Below, one piece after another: positions 34,639 through 46,000 of a DNA stretch of 64,000 bases. The translations under genes were made by a program, and so were the position numbers. Positions within the stretch are counted from its first letter, which is position 1. Every line of letters begins with the position of its first letter. The notes below the pieces were generated by a model that was given only the letters and a program-made list of their open reading frames with translations, was not told where the DNA came from and did not search any database. The stretch spans positions 124,001 to 188,000 of the forward strand of contig JAYWVB010000054.1 in NCBI GenBank assembly GCA_039881045.1, written 5' to 3'. Source of the DNA: Chaetomium olivaceum. Lineage: Eukaryota > Ascomycota > Sordariomycetes > Sordariales > Chaetomiaceae.

Positions 34639-35220
34639 CTAGACAGGGACTAACGCCTCCGGCGTCCAGCGCAGCGCCTCGCGGCGGTTGTTGACGCGCA
34701 CGGCGGTGCCGTTGGGGGTGAGCTGCATGCTGTCGGTGATGAGGGCCAGGCGCATGGATGTGTATTGCAGGGCTGTGAATGGCGGGGGGTGGGGGGGTGG
34801 TGTATTGTTGGGGTTGTTGTGGTCGTGTGGTTGTGGTCGTGGCTGGGGTTGTGGGTGTGGTTGTCGTTGTGGTTGTCATTGTGGTTGTCGTTGGTTGGGC
34901 GGGTGATGTATGGGGGTGATGGGGCCGCGGTTGTGATTGTCGTTGCATTCATAGGGGGGTGGGCTTGGTAGTTGGCCTTTTGCGATTCCGTCAGGAGTGC
35001 TGTAGTAGGGTGAGTGGTCGGCGTGGGTATGAAGTCGCTGTTGATGTACGGGGACAGGTCGAGGCAGTCGATGGGATCGGCGGCTCGGGCGCTGGTGGTG
35101 CTAGTTTCTTCGAAGCCAGCGACGTAGAAGGCAGGGGCGGTCTGTAGGTTGCTTGTGGGTGTTGAACTCGGGGTTTCTCGAGGATACCCCCTGAACTGTA
35201 GTCGGAGGAGCCATGCTCAT
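34639..35220 (-). CDS. Conserved hypothetical protein with His/Asn/Thr low-complexity insert
   Basis: Two exons, 35220-35188 and 35141-34639, with a 46-bp intron (GTATCC donor, CTACAG acceptor), about 178 residues. The N-terminus reads MSMAPPTTVQG, then TAPAFYVAGFEETS and DPIDCLDLSPYINSDFIPTP. The C-terminus is ALQYTSMRLALITDSMQL, then LTPNGTAVRVNNRREALRW and TPEALVPV. These two ends look well ordered and lie in different frames; an indel in the adjoining G runs at 34784-34797 (plus strand) joins them, and the length is exactly one base short of a whole number of codons. Between them lies an Asn/His/Asp/Thr-rich stretch encoded by GT-rich simple sequence (34801-34905). The minus strand has no GT dinucleotide between about 34771 and 35046, so a GT-AG intron cannot explain the insert. 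Function unknown. Confidence 0.6.
34795..34908. repeat. GTTGTG/GTCGTG-type simple-sequence tract
   Basis: Imperfect repeats of GGTTGT and related units on the plus strand. On the minus strand they encode the Asn-His-Asp and Thr-rich insert of the surrounding gene. Confidence 0.75.
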
Positions 35221-36465
35221 TGGGCTGGCCCGGGGCGCCGTGCGGCGGTGTGGCCAGGGGAAGAACCGAGAGAACTGTCCTCGAAGGGGTTCAGGGCTCT
35301 TGGTGTCTGCTGAGCGCACAAACTTGCGGAGGGCCAGGGCAGGCATGCTTCAAACTACCCCCTGTGCACATTTCATGTCTGTCTAGACTCTCGCTCATTC
35401 TCCGAATCAACAGGTTCTCGGGGTTCTCCGGCCGTGGGACAACATTTTCCGGAGCTGCCTCTGCGGCAGGCAGCTGCTGGGCTTGCCCTTGGTTGGACTG
35501 GTCCAAGGGCTGTGCTTCCACTTTGACATCTCCGCATAGTTTTCTTAATACGAGCCGCAATGTGTTTGCCCGGGGACCAACGGCGGCCCGCGCGTGGTAC
35601 TTTGGCGTCGCTTGCTTGGCTGGCGACATTCTTCCATCGGCCGCCCCTCGGGGGCGAGGAGACGCTTGGCTGACGGCTTGTGCTTATTTCTGAAGGGCAT
35701 ATGAGGAATTTCCACTCATTCCGGTTGAGTCGACTTCGATATTTGGGGCTCCCAGCGTTTTCGCCCGGTTCTTGAGCCTGACGCCGAAAATCAAGCGAGT
35801 TCGCGGGGTGGCTGTCGAGCAAGCAGGACGGTCAAGCAAGGTTTACGAGCTGATAGTCTGTTGGGAGCCCGCGACCTTAGAAAAGAAATATAAGCTAGGA
35901 AATTTGCTTTTAGAGGAATATGGTGGGGGGTTGCGAAATTATACCGGCAAGGTTTGGGCGAAACAACTCGGGTGAAGTCTATCTCGGTGCCAGGAAGGAG
36001 CCGAAACTGCGTGAAGAAAGCTTTAGTGACTTGAATCAGCTGGATAAAACTGGGAATGTACTGCAATGAGCAACTAGTAATGTCTTTGCAGTCGGTGCGT
36101 TAACATGTCACCGGCTGGAAGAGCGTAAGCGTTTAGACAAGTCGTACGTGGTTCTGCGGACTTGCCCCCAAGTGTCACTCTTTGCAACTGATATCAAGGC
36201 TACGTCCCTTGTGAAGCTACACATTGAAGCGATCAACGCCTATCTATCTATGGATTGAGCGCTCCCCTATCTCACGGAGACGATAATTTTCGTCCTTCTT
36301 CTTGGTGCGTTGGCCGCCGCCGGGGGTATCAAAAATTACAAAGAATAATCATATCAACAAACAGCCGTAAACACAACACGAGGCAACTCCATCCTCGACA
36401 ACTCCCCAAGTCAACCACACTCCAACCATATCATACGCCCCCAACTGAACCAGTTCGCGGCCTCG
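35221..36465. other. Spacer; no gene supported
   Basis: About 1.2 kb. The left half is the promoter side of the minus-strand unknown gene and the right part is the 3' flank of the F-box gene. Open frames around 35220-35820 overlap on both strands and look like chance. Confidence 0.45.
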
Positions 36466-37542
36466 TCATGTTTCGTCCTCATCAGATTCTTCGTCTGGGT
36501 ACGAAGTGAATATACCACCGATACCCACCTCATTATCAAATTCCCAATCATCCGCGTGCTTGGAAAAACAAGACTTTGAGCGGTTCCCTCCAAAGTACGG
36601 GTGGAACTTCATCGGCTTCTCGGACCCGTCTTTGACGCAAATACCAGTAGAAGCATCCCACACATGCACGTCCCCGCTCGGGGCCAGGTGCACCATCTCA
36701 GCGCGCTTGGGCTCTACCATCACCTTCACCAACGACTTCATCCGCGCGCGCATCTCATCCATCGGAACAGTCCGCTCCCGCGAGCCCCAATAAGGGCACG
36801 TCCTGCTCGAGTTGAGCTTGGGGTTATTCTCGGACACGCGGCCAAGGTACAGGCTCAGGGACAGTTCGCCGAGGGTGACGGGGCGGTCCTCGAGCGGCCA
36901 CAGGGCCATGTGGCAGATGGAGCGCATGCGCAGGCGGAGGACGCGCAGGCGTGACAGCAGCGGCTGCACCGACTCGCAGAAGTGCATCGACGCGTGGCCC
37001 GCCACGTCGGTGCCGCACAGGTCCAGGTCCAGCGCCGTGACGTGCGTCAGCAGGCTCAGGTACGGCTCCACGCTGCGGATGCACAGGTAGTCGGCCTGCA
37101 GCGGGTCGGCGCGCCACGCCCGGTTCGGCCACCGTGCGGCGAAGCGTACTTCTTTGAGCTCGCGGAACTCGAGCAGCATCAGGCAGAACCGGGCTAGGTT
37201 GGCCGGCGTGTTGAAGCATGCGATGTCTGCATTGCCGCCGCCACCGCTGCTGCTGCCCTTGACGCCTGGAAGCCCATCTAAAACGATGTTGACGCAGCGC
37301 AGGGACTTGCGCAGCTGGGCGCGTGACTTGTCGAGGGACCTAGACTTGCGGTGCACCAGGCGGCTGATGACGCGTGGAGTGAACTCGATACGCGTGTAGA
37401 AGGTGGGAAAGGCGAGGCTATACCAGCGCTTGGAGAGGGTTAGGCGGCGGCGGATATCTTGTTGGAAGAACGAAGGAGGTAGGCTCTCGAGGATCATGAG
37501 CCAGACCTCGGAGGGAAGGTGCGGGATGGGGATGGGGTCCAT
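36466..37542 (-). CDS. F-box protein
   Basis: A single exon of 358 residues. The N-terminus MDPIPIPHLPSEVWLMILES followed by DIRRRLTLSKRWYSLAFPTFY has the Leu-Pro-x-Glu-x-W/hydrophobic pattern and helix spacing of an F-box, the Skp1-binding module of SCF ubiquitin ligases. The rest contains LRCVNIVLDGL, VTALDLDLCGTDV, LSRLRVLRLRMRSI and LGELSLSLYLG, Leu-rich segments like irregular LRRs often used for substrate binding. The C-terminus is acidic (SYPDEESDEDET). Fungi carry many such proteins with unknown targets, and nothing nearby points to a substrate. Confidence 0.75.
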   Translation of the reverse strand: MDPIPIPHLPSEVWLMILESLPPSFFQQDIRRRLTLSKRWYSLAFPTFYTRIEFTPRVISRLVHRKSRSLDKSRAQLRKSLRCVNIVLDGLPGVKGSSSGGGGNADIACFNTPANLARFCLMLLEFRELKEVRFAARWPNRAWRADPLQADYLCIRSVEPYLSLLTHVTALDLDLCGTDVAGHASMHFCESVQPLLSRLRVLRLRMRSICHMALWPLEDRPVTLGELSLSLYLGRVSENNPKLNSSRTCPYWGSRERTVPMDEMRARMKSLVKVMVEPKRAEMVHLAPSGDVHVWDASTGICVKDGSEKPMKFHPYFGGNRSKSCFSKHADDWEFDNEVGIGGIFTSYPDEESDEDET

Positions 37543-38333
37543 GATGACGGGCCGTTTGGGGCACTATAGATGTGGTGGTGGAAGTGGGGTTGGCATGAGA
37601 TCACAGACGAGAAGAGTGATGGTGTGCGTGAGAGAGGAAAGTGACTACGAATACTGATTAAAGAGCGCGGGTAGGTCGGTTACATCACATGAGGCTGAGG
37701 GATGGACTTCGTACCGGGCTGCTGATCAAGCTGGCTTTGGGAAATAAAGGAGACGGTGCCCCGTTACCGTCTTGGATTGGTCCCAAACCAATGGACTGCA
37801 CAGCCAGCAGCCTAGGAAGAATGGCAGACAGGCAGGAGCTGTGCCAATCGCGGCCGAGGTTTCGGATCCTGACGAGCCAATCTCGGCCTTCCCAGGGCCT
37901 TCATTCCCGGCCGAGCATCAGCATAGACGCGCCCCACGGTTGGGAAGAGTCATGAGTGGTGGCACTCGAGTTTTCTCTCGCGACGGCGGACCTGAGACCA
38001 GCGCGCAATGTCCCGGTGTTGGGTGACTGATGATGGTCTGGAATTTCAAGGTTGGGTCCCGGACCAGAAAGGGGTTTTGTTTGGAGACTCTTCTTTGTTT
38101 GTGATAGAATGAAAGTTGATGATTTGAAGGTCTGGGGTTCAGGGCTGGCCATGCCTGTTACACAGTATGGTCACTGCCTGATATCCTAAAAGTTACTGTG
38201 CATTGGGATTCATCTGCTCCACTCCACCAAAAGCTGGGGACGGGTTAACAGCCTGACAGCCTGACAGGGTATGACAGAGTGTGTGGGCCGTTGCATTTCC
38301 TGTGCCGAACAAACAGCATTTTACAGATTCATC
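37543..38333. other. Spacer between the F-box and PLP-homeostasis genes
   Basis: Divergent promoter region of about 790 bp. Nothing recognisable besides short chance frames. An in-frame ATG at 38271 upstream of the next gene could extend its N-terminus by 21 residues. Confidence 0.5.
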
Positions 38334-39247
38334 ATGAGCGAAACAGAGATGAAGGTTGACCCAGCACGAGCATCTGCTCTCATTTCGCAACTCAAAGGCG
38401 TCAATGAGAGGGTAGCTGCGGTGGCCAAGGGCCGTCCAGTAAGTTTCCCCTGCATTCTCCGAATTCTAGAGTCAGGAAGAGTCAGTCATTGTGCATCATG
38501 TCTAATGGAGACTCAAGGTACGGCTCGTGGCCGTCTCGAAACTCAAGCCCGCCAACGATATCCTTGCCCTTCATGAGCCGCCAGTCCATCAACTGCACTT
38601 CGGCGAAAATTACGCACAGGAGTTAAGCCAAAAAGCCGAACTCCTGCCCAGGACCATCAAATGGCACTTTATCGGTGGCCTCCAGTCGGGTATGTTTTGA
38701 AGGTCTACACACCCGTCAATTATATGCTAAAAGGCGTCCAGGCCGCTGCAAAGACCTTGCCAAAATCCCCAACCTCTGGTGCGTGTCTAGCGTCGACAAC
38801 CTTAAGAAGGCGCAGCTGCTCGATAAGTATAGGGGCGAAAAAGTCAAGGCCGAGCCCGAGACCCAAAAACTCAATATCCATGTCCAGGTGAACACGTCTG
38901 GCGAGGAGGCTAAATCTGGATGTGCGCCAGGAAAAGAACTCGTGTCGCTCTGCCGGTTCATTGTCAACGACTGCCCCAACCTGCACCTACTCGGTTTGAT
39001 GACCATTGGTGCCATTGCCCGAAGTGTGGCTACCACCGCAGAAAACGAGAACGAGGACTTCAAGTTGCTGGTGGAGCAGAGGGATTTGGTTGTCGAAGAA
39101 CTGGGGTTGAACAGGGAGCTGGAACTGAGCATGGGCATGAGCGAGGACTTTGAGGGGGCTATCACCATGGGTAGCGGCGAGGTGCGCGTCGGGAGTACCA
39201 TTTTTGGGCAGCGGCCCGCGAAGTCGGAGGCCAAGATCCTAGCATAG
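38334..39247 (+). CDS. Pyridoxal-5'-phosphate homeostasis protein (YggS/PROSC/YBL036C family)
   Basis: Exons are 38334-38438, 38518-38689 and 38742-39247, 260 residues, phases consistent. The assembled protein has the family order: N-terminal helix with LISQLKGVNERVAAVAKG, the strand LVAVSKLKPANDIL whose lysine binds PLP, LHFGENYAQELSQKA, IKWHFIGGLQS, KLNIHVQVNTSGEEAKSG, NLHLLGLMTIGAI, and the phosphate-binding end SMGMSEDFEGAITMGSGEVR, then VRVGSTIFGQR. This is a single-domain TIM-barrel protein without known catalytic activity that buffers free PLP and protects against toxic vitamers. The second intron uses a GCTAAA branch site and a CCAG acceptor. The acceptor of intron 1 is AAG, less usual, but it is fixed by the conserved VRLVAVSK peptide. 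Confidence 0.9.
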
Positions 39248-40095
39248 ATTTGGCGATGGGGTTCCTTTGAGGATACCAAGTAGTGAGAGCTCGAACCAGA
39301 TCCATTGACGAAGTTCGGCCCTGGGGAGCTGTGGTCGATTGATTGGGTGTGACTCCAAGGCCACAGGTTGCTTAGCCAATGAAAATGGGAAGACCGAAGG
39401 ATCTTTACACTCTAACGTCGCTTCGGTTTTGCTCACACCATTAAGAGGCGGTGAGATGTCATGCCCACTTCGTCGGCATCGGATGGATTTGTTGATGATA
39501 TCGCAACTGCTAAAGTGAGAGTTGAAAGCGTAGCGAACTCGGATTGATCATGCAAATCATCCCAAAATTGGGCCTGTTAGCTTATCGATTACGGGAGCGC
39601 CCGCAGTCTGTGCTTTCCAATCGAGGGGCAGCAGGGTAAACCCCGGTCGTACCTACCCCGTTGCTCAGGGAACCCAAACAAATCAACAATCGAGCAGGGT
39701 AATCGCAGGCAATTGGCCCGCAGGGCGCCAACGCAGGGCTCAAATCAAGGTCAAATCGTGCCGACACCCCCCCATCCCTTCTCCCCTCTTTGATAGTCTT
39801 AACAAGACCTCAATATACCCTGCAGGCGCATGCCAGCACTGCTTTGACTTGAACTTCATTGTTTTTTTTTGCTATCCTTTGGGAGTCTGGAACTCGAGGT
39901 GAAGCGAGGCTGCCTGCTTTTTTTGCTACTTGAACCTGAGATACCCGCATCGCAGCACGCAGCACCGCATCATCATCATCGCATTCCAACGATCCCCTCG
40001 TCCCATTCCGCCCTATCTTCCCTACTTTGCGCATTATCAACGCATAAACATACGCCACCACAACCACCACCACCACCACCACCATTTCCGCCACA
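39248..40095. other. Promoter and leader of the giant coiled-coil gene
   Basis: The sequence before 40096 holds ATCATC and CACCAC simple repeats (about 39969-39980 and 40060-40083) and T-rich runs, typical of a 5' leader. No gene supported. Confidence 0.5.
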
Positions 40096-43000
40096 ATGCC
40101 GCCCATAGAGAGGGATGCCCCTCGTGATCAGGATAGACCCATGAAACATCAACATTCCGGTTCCATTGACCACCGCGCCTTGGTGCCCATGTAAGATTCC
40201 CAGTTCTCCTCCTTTAGACCTCCACTCCCCAAGCCGCGATGACCATGTCATGTCGCTTCTCTGGCGCACGCTAATGAAGAGCAGGTGGGATAGCTCTGAC
40301 CCCGAGCGGGCACCTCCTCCGCTGCCGCTCAACCCGCAGTCGCCAAGCGTCTCCCGCGCGGGCACCTCGAGTGCCATTCAGTCGGCTCATGCTGCTATGG
40401 CTGAGAAGGCCCGTGAGAGCGCCGCCTTAGTGCCACATGTGCCCAAGCGCGTCGACGTTTCTCCAGAACGGTCCGGTCTGCGACCATCTTCCCACCGGCG
40501 CATGCAGTCGCTCCAGCCTCCCTCGGTCAAGGACATGGGCTTCATGCTAGAGGGTAGCGGCCGGGAGTCGCCCCAATCTGCACCCAGATCGCCCGAGAAG
40601 GTGGAGAGGCCAAGCACACCCCAAAGGAGGGACACCCGGGACACCCGGGACCCCTTTATAGAGTCAAGGGACGACAGGCAAGACCGGTCGGCCACTAGTA
40701 CTCCAACCCCAGGTCCTAGTCTGACCCCCATCATCCGCCCGGTTGTCCGGCGACCCCATCACAGCATTCTCGGCGAGAACACACCTCCCCAATCCGCCAC
40801 CATGCTTGCTCTGCAAAATATGACCACCCAAAGCAACAACACCACACCCGCACACAAGGAGCCCGAGGCTCCCCTGGCAAATATCACAAATGGCGCCAAG
40901 CCCTTGGTCAAGCCACCACCCGCAGGGCAGCTCGACTCACTGTCCAGCCAAATCCTCAGCCTTACTGACATCGCCACCACTCTTCAAAAAGAGATGTCAC
41001 TCCTGAGCAGACGCAGTAGGGACAACGCCACAGACCTGCTTAGTCTGAAGGAAGCCACCAATGCGCGAGACGAGGACATTCGCAAAAGCCTCCGTGAACT
41101 GATCACGGACGCCAAGACGCGGCCCTCAACTACCCGAGACCCTTATGGAGGGCCTCTGCTTTTGGAAGGGAGACACCCGCCCTCGTCTCCGACGCTCTCG
41201 AAGTCGGCTCGGCCGTTTTCGCTACCACGAATACCTTCTCCCAACAGCTTTGCCGCTTCTTTTGACAGGGAGTCCCTGCTCAGCACACCCTCCTCGTCTC
41301 CGACGCGCCAGGGCCGTCATCCGCGACGGTTGCCCTGCTCGAGAAAATTATGCGAGAGATGGGCACCAAGGACGGCCAGGATACGCTCCTCAATCGTCTC
41401 ACCGAGCTTGCCGAGAAACTGTCTGGTATGGCTACGGCCGGGAAGGTCGAGGAACTCGCTCGCCTTGTCAAGTCCAACCAGCAACAAGCTGTCATCCCAG
41501 CTGCTGGTGGAGGCCGGGTGGTGGTGGCGATGGCGGTACCCGAGACAGGAACTGGAGTTTTGACGATGATGATATGTCACGCCGGGGAGCCCTTGACTTC
41601 CTGCACGCCGCGGCTTCATCGCAAGCTTCACGCATGCTCCCAGGCCAGGAAGGCCGCAATGCCCGAGGCGCCGACGTTCTCAACGACGACCTCGTACAAG
41701 CCATCCGCAGTGTTAAGGACAGCGTCGCCCAAGGAGGCGGCCTCACCGCCGAGACCAAGGCGCTCGTGAGGGAGCTCCGCGGCGAAGTCCTGGGCATGGG
41801 GCGCGAGATTGGCCGACGACTGGATGAGGTCGCCGAAAAGAACTTGGGGGGCCCGGAGGCATTCACCAAGGCGGAGATGACTAAGGTCGTCGAGGAGGGC
41901 CTGTCCGAGATGAGCCAGCAGATGAACAACCTCCTCCGTGAACATCGCCACCAGTCGGTCGCTACCGTTGGCTCCCGCGAGTCGTCTATTGACTACAAGG
42001 AGATCTACAACAGTGTACGGGCCGCTTTGAAGGACACGCAGGCATCTAAGCCTCGTACGCCTGAGCTCCGGAGGGAAGACGTTGTCCAAGCAGTCAAGGA
42101 CGCCTGGGAGAAGTACAAGCCCGAGATTGAGATCCAGCAGATCGGCTTGGAACGGGACGAGGTCCTTGCCTGTCTGCAGGAGGGTCTCCGCGCATATGCT
42201 CCCCGGGACGACCGGCCCCCCGGTGCCACCCGGGACGAAGTGTTCCAGGCCGTTATGGAAGGCCTCAAGCACTACGTCCCTCCCAAGGTCGAAACTCCGG
42301 CGACGTTGTCGAGAGATGAGATCCTTGAGGCGGTGAGGGAGTGCCTAGAAGAGTTCGAGTTTCCCGTCGCCCCCGGCATGGGTACCGATATTACTCGAGA
42401 GGACATGTTGGATGCCGTTAAGGAAGGCCTCCACACTTTCGACTTTCCTACACCCCAGGCGCCGCCCCCTTCATCCGATCTCACCAGGGATGATGTTCTC
42501 GATGCTGTTACCGAAGGCCTGCAGTCCTTTGACTTTTCCGTCGTCCAATCCAATGCCTTGGTTCCCCAGTCAGTCTCCAAGGGAGACGTGTCGGATGCTG
42601 TGAAGTCCGGGCTTAAGTCTCTTGATCTCTCTTCTGATATTATGGATGCCGTCAAGGAGGGTCTCGACACATCTGATCTTCCGGACAACGTGCTGAAAGC
42701 GGTGATGCAAGGTCTCCAGACATTTGATTTCTCCGCCACCATTCCCCGGCCAGATCTTTCGAGGGTCGATGTAGCAGATGCCGTCAAGGAAGGGATTGAG
42801 GGTCTTGACTTCAACAACACCGTCACACTTGCTGTCAAACAGGCGCTAGAGGGCTTTGACTTCTCCTCCGCTCATTCGTCCGCGTTAGTACCTCGCGGAG
42901 ACGTTCCCCGCGCGAATGTCCCCGAGGAAAATGTGACAGATGCTGTGAAGGAGGGGCTCAAGTCTCTCGACATCACCAAGGATGTCACTGACGCGGTCAA

Positions 43001-46000
43001 GAAGGCGTTGGAAGGATTTGACTTTTCCACCTTTTCTTCCGCACTTGTGGCCCGCCCTGAGTTGTCTCGTGCTGATGTCGTTGGTGCCGTCAAAGAGTGC
43101 CTTGGTACCACCGATCTCTCTCAAGACGTTGCGGGCGCAGTGAAGCAGGTTTTAGAAGGCTTCGATTTTCCCACCTCTTCTTCGGGCCCGGAACTGTCTC
43201 ATGTTGAGGTGGTTGATGCTGTCAAGGAGGGCCTTGAGTCACTGGAACTTTCTGCCGACATCGGTGCTGTCCTGAAGAAGGAGCTCGAGGCGTTCGACTT
43301 CTCGTCAATCCAATCCACCGCCCTGGTTGCCCCAGGAGGCAACAACGAAGAGGTCATGCAGCGTCTTCATGAGATCAAGGAACTCTTGCAGACCGAAATC
43401 AAGGCCGCGTCTGAGGAGGCTAAGGAGAATATTGCCGCCAACGCTCTGGGCACGGAGCAGGTCCTTGACGCAACCAAAGATGGGTTCGAAAAGCTGCGTC
43501 AAGACATGGAAGACTATGTCGACCGCGCAAAGGGCGAGTCCGATTCCCAGGAGGTCATGGATCAGCTTCTGAGCACCCTCGATGGTTTCCGCAAAGAACT
43601 GAGCGAACTTGTCACGCGGTCTTCGGATAGCTCTCGGGCGATGCTGAAGGAGGAAGTGGATTCCCTCCGCGACATAGTCAACTCCTCGATGGTGCCTGCC
43701 ATCCCCCAACCAGGCAACAGCAAGGAGGTCATTGAGGCTCTCCACGACGGCCTCCACAGTCTTCGGTCAGAGATCAGCACGCGGCCAATTGCTGGCCTCA
43801 CCGAGATCCTCGATGCGTTGCAAGAAGGTCTGGGCGATATCCGCACCAGCCTCAACAACCTTCGCGACAAGCCAGCAGATCTGACGGCCAACGACGAGAT
43901 CCTCGAGGCACTCAAGGAGGGGTTGGATAGCGTGCGGACTGACATCGATACCCTTCGTGAGGAAACCAAGAACGACCGGGCCTTGACTACGATCGACGAT
44001 AACTCGAAGGCCGTGGTGCTGACGGAGCAGATGCTGAAGCACGATGACATCAAGAATCTCGAGATGTTGATCACTCAACTTGGCATCAAGGTGGAAGCCA
44101 TGGAATCGGCCCCGAAGCCCACCGTCTCTTCTCTTTCGAAGGAAGACCTGGCTGGGATGGAGAAGACCCTTCACGATGTTGCCGAGTCGGTTGCCGGGAT
44201 GCCAAACCGGGAGCCAAACCGGGAGCCATTTGAGGCCCTGGAAGAGAGCATTCGCAAGATCCAGGAGACTGTGAATGACTTGGCAACCAAGGAAACAGCA
44301 GCGCCTCCACCTGCTCGGGTCAGCACCGATCCAGCTACAAGGGAGGACGTCGAGGCAATTGAGACAATCCTTCGGAACACCAAGTCCCGTCTTGACGATC
44401 TTATGGACGGGGAGCAGGCTGTCCGCAAGGACCACATCGACACGTTGGAGACCCTGATTCTCGAGGCACGCGAGAGCGTCAACGGGCTGTCTACGCAGTT
44501 CGATACCATCTCGCGCAAGGAACACATCGACGCCTTGGAGACCCTCATTGACGACACTCGCCAGAGTCTGGGCGGCTTGGCGACGCAGATGGATACTCTC
44601 TCTCGCAAGGAAGATGTCGCCATGGTTGAGTCGCTCGTCAACCAGATCGTTGCTGCCTTTGATGATATGAAGGAGCGCCACGAGAAGGCCCTCGAAGATC
44701 CCGAGAAGATCACCAAGACAGACGTTGAGGCGGTTGAGGCAGTGTGCCTTGACACCAAGTCGCTGATTGAGCATATCCAGAAGGTCGACCTTGTCAACCT
44801 CCCGTCAAAGGAGGATCTCGAGGCTCTGGAGATTCGTCTGGGCGATGTCAAGGAACGGCTCGATGTGCACGCAGAAGCTAACATCAAGGGCTTCGAGGAC
44901 CGTCAAGCCGAGATTGTCGGCGTGAGTGTGAACGTCACCGAGGTGAAGACCGTTCTGGAAGAGTTCCAGGCCCTTGTGAGATCCAAGCTCGAGGACGGCG
45001 CTCGCGGCATCGACTCGATCCATACCATTCTCGACACCTTGACCGATAGCGTCCGCAAAAACGACAATATCAGCGATGATGTGAAGGAGGTACTTGATAC
45101 TCTGAAGCTGGAGTTTGAGGATTCCAAGACCGGCCTTATCGGTGTCAAGATCGAGTTGGACGAGAAGCTGCAAACCAATGCCGAGACACTACTGTCCAAG
45201 TTCGACGAACGTATGACGGAGCTCATGACCAAGTACGAGGAGCTCCAACTCATCCAAGACGAACGGGCCACAAAAGCCGAAGAAAGGGACCTCGAGATGG
45301 AGTCTGCCGTCAGTGGCACAAAGGTCATTGCCGAGGAGCTCAAGTCGTTAGTTGACACCCTCGGCACTGCCGTCACTGATTCCATGGAGAAGATGGAGGA
45401 GGCCTCAAAAACTGTCTTCGAGCGCGTCGAGGATCTTGTCACCAAGTCGGACGAGAACCACACCGAGGACAAGGCCGAGCATCAGCTTACCCGGGAGCAA
45501 GTCCAGGAAGCCATCGGCAAGGTAGAGGGTCTCCAGGGCCAAGTGTCCGAGTACCAGCCCAAGATTCTCTCGAGTGTTCAGGAGGTCATGCTGGTTCTGG
45601 CCCAGCATTATGAACACCTCAGGACGTCTACCTTGGCAATCCAAGAACGGGTCGAGCACCCATTGCTTCCGCCGCCTCCGGAGAAGTACGATGACACAGC
45701 AGTGATTGAGAAGCTGGACACCCTTGTTGGTCATACTCAGGTGGCCGACAAGGCGTTCGAACAACTAGAGACTCTCAATCAGGTCCATGCGCAGGTCAAG
45801 GCAACGGCAGCGGAGCTTGCCGCTTTCCTCGCCGCCCAAACTCAACGGATCGCCGATGAGCATGAGGACCGCGAGAAGACGTTGCAGGAGGCCACCATCG
45901 CCCTTGAACGGCGTCGTGAGGAGAAGGAACAGGTCGACGCTCTCATCGCTAGCCTCAGGGAAGAGGAGGCCCGCTTGAAGGAGTCGATCACCGTCACCCT

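Noticed and set aside
43767..44774. Long minus-strand frames (up to 335 codons) opposite the giant coiled-coil gene
   Set aside because: They mirror the codon bias of the sense strand; their translations have Leu/Val-rich shadow composition and the sense protein is clearly ordered.
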